The translations under genes and the position numbers were made by a program. The notes under the pieces are model-generated. The model ran no database searches and was not told where the DNA came from. It worked only from the letters and a program-made list of their open reading frames with translations. This document shows positions 13,161 to 14,101 of a stretch of 14,101 nucleotides of DNA, in pieces (the first letter of the stretch is position 1; the number at the start of each line of letters is the position of its first letter). The stretch is from Eggerthella sp. CAG:298. Its GTDB lineage: Bacteria > Actinomycetota > Coriobacteriia > Coriobacteriales > Eggerthellaceae. The stretch lies in the NCBI GenBank assembly GCA_000435675.1, contig FR895143.1:36757-50857 (forward strand), given 5' to 3'.

Positions 13161-13224
13161 ATTAGGTAAGAGGGGTTATAAGGCGAAAGCATTAGCTCAA
13201 ATCGAGCGAACAGTGAACAGTGAA

Positions 13225-14101
13225 TTAGCGCTTCTTGAATACCTGGGTTCCGCCGGCATCGGGACGAGAATCGCAGCGGATCCTTTGCTGAACGCTCGGA
13301 TCGGTGATGCGTTGGGTTGGGTTTGCCGGAGGCTGAATGTTCGCGGCCTCATCGTGCGTACGGGCGTCATCCAGTTGCTGCGTAGGCAAGGCTCCATGAG
13401 CGCCTAATTGTTGGGTGGGTGCCGCTTCGGGCGCTTTGCCCGAAATATTCCGCGTCGGCAAATTGTCAGCCGCGTGTATCTGCCGTGTGGGCAGATTGCC
13501 CGGTGCGCCAGACGGCTGGGCTCCAAGATCATGCAGTATAGCTCGGGTGGGAGCATTGTTTGCTGAAGCTCCTGCAACAGGGTGCTGTTCGTCGTAGTTC
13601 ACGCTCAATAAACTATCGAGAGCTGCCTGCTTGTCGGAGATCGCCTGGTCGGAAGCTTGGTTCGCCTGCGCTGGTCGTGCCGTTGTGCTGCGTATGCCAG
13701 GAGCAGCTTGGCGCGGGTCGATCGCACGCGTTTCGGCTTCCGCGGCATAACTTGAGATGCCCGCCTGCGCATAAGCCTCGCGCGCTTGGCGCACGCGCTC
13801 AGCCAACGGGTCTTCGTCCTCGAGGTTTCCTGCTTGGCCATCCTGCCAATCGTTCAGTTGTTCGTCTTGGGATGCAGCGGATGCGCCGCTGCCTCGATCT
13901 GTTCGCCTGCTCGCGTTCTGGCCAACGCTTTTCTGGTCTCCGCTCTCTGCTCCCTGCAGCTTCACAGGCGCAAGGCGCGTTCCCGAAACAACCTCGCTCA
14001 AGGACACATATGGGTATCCACTGAACGACCCGATCACGCGTGCAACGATGGTGAGCGCCCATACCACCACGACTAGGCCAACGATCTGGAAGAGCGTATT
14101 G
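13225..14101 (-). CDS. Membrane-anchored protein with repeated PTxx[I/L] motifs, N-terminus outside the window
   Basis: The frame is open to the right edge of the window, so the start is missing; at least 291 residues are visible. They begin with a hydrophobic segment (roughly LFQIVGLVVVVWALTIVARVI), very likely a membrane span. The rest is low-complexity, rich in Ala, Gln, Pro, Asp and Arg, and probably disordered. Numbered from GTG 14070, Thr at 114, 175, 195, 206, 219, 230 and 252 each sit in TRAI, TRQI, TRNI, TQQL or TQRI contexts, six of them preceded by Pro. Threonine with Ile or Leu at +3 is a known preference of some FHA domains, so a phospho-threonine docking tail is an attractive inference. 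I do not recognise the family. It is GC-rich and probably belongs to the host backbone. Confidence 0.7.
   Translation of the reverse strand, partial: NTLFQIVGLVVVVWALTIVARVIGSFSGYPYVSLSEVVSGTRLAPVKLQGAESGDQKSVGQNASRRTDRGSGASAASQDEQLNDWQDGQAGNLEDEDPLAERVRQAREAYAQAGISSYAAEAETRAIDPRQAAPGIRSTTARPAQANQASDQAISDKQAALDSLLSVNYDEQHPVAGASANNAPTRAILHDLGAQPSGAPGNLPTRQIHAADNLPTRNISGKAPEAAPTQQLGAHGALPTQQLDDARTHDEAANIQPPANPTQRITDPSVQQRIRCDSRPDAGGTQVFKKR

Noticed and set aside
13560..14024. Plus-strand frame of 154 codons opposite the right-hand minus-strand gene
   Set aside because: It is Arg/Pro-rich shadow coding in a GC-rich region; the minus-strand frame has a membrane span and repeated motifs and is open past the window edge.

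Overview
The window holds a complete type I-C CRISPR-Cas locus read left to right, with unrelated chromosomal genes on both sides. Ribosome-binding sites are strong and the right-hand flank is GC- and alanine-rich, while the CRISPR region and the left-hand gene are visibly more AT-rich. This fits a high-GC Gram-positive, possibly a coriobacterium, that acquired the defence block by transfer. The taxonomic guess is weak.

Layout: (1) 1-2420, the 3' part of a large, mostly helical protein of unknown function. (2) 2602-4844, cas3 broken by a frameshift into an HD-nuclease half and a helicase half. (3) 4845-5214, a 370-base gap inside the cas cluster; it is the most interesting part of the window. 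(4) 5215-8655, the interference genes cas5c, cas8c (with a probable internal cas11c start) and cas7c. (5) A terminator at 8664-8694, then the adaptation genes cas4, cas1 and cas2 (8764-10746). (6) A terminator and AT-rich leader (10949-11037). (7) A CRISPR array of 24 repeats and 23 spacers (11038-12639), degenerate at its leader-distal end. (8) On the minus strand, a MaoC-type hydratase and the C-terminal part of a membrane-anchored protein with repeated PTxx[I/L] motifs.

Candidate undescribed system: the cas3-cas5 gap carries, on the minus strand, a lone degenerate I-C repeat (4930-4958) with the canonical 11-nt handle TGGATTGAAAT. It is followed by exactly 34 spacer-like bases and then a 12-bp terminator hairpin. 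The first 16 bases of the spacer-like segment match the minus strand at 5005-4990 in 14 positions. That target is flanked by TTC, the usual I-C PAM, and lies just upstream of the -35 box of the cas5-cas8c-cas7 promoter. The layout is that of a CRISPR-repeat-like regulatory RNA (CreR/CreA type), which would guide the Cas5c-Cas8c-Cas11c-Cas7c complex to repress its own operon. A rival reading is two copies of a protein-binding operator, because the target is also a perfect 16-bp palindrome.

How the parts would work together: Cas5c processes array transcripts (and possibly the lone RNA), Cas7c, Cas8c and Cas11c complete Cascade, Cas3 would degrade targets, and Cas4-Cas1-Cas2 add spacers. If the cas3 frameshift is real, interference may be lost or may depend on split Cas3 halves, while Cascade binding and self-regulation could persist. 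A 12-base motif shared by the cas promoter and the CRISPR leader hints at a common regulator.
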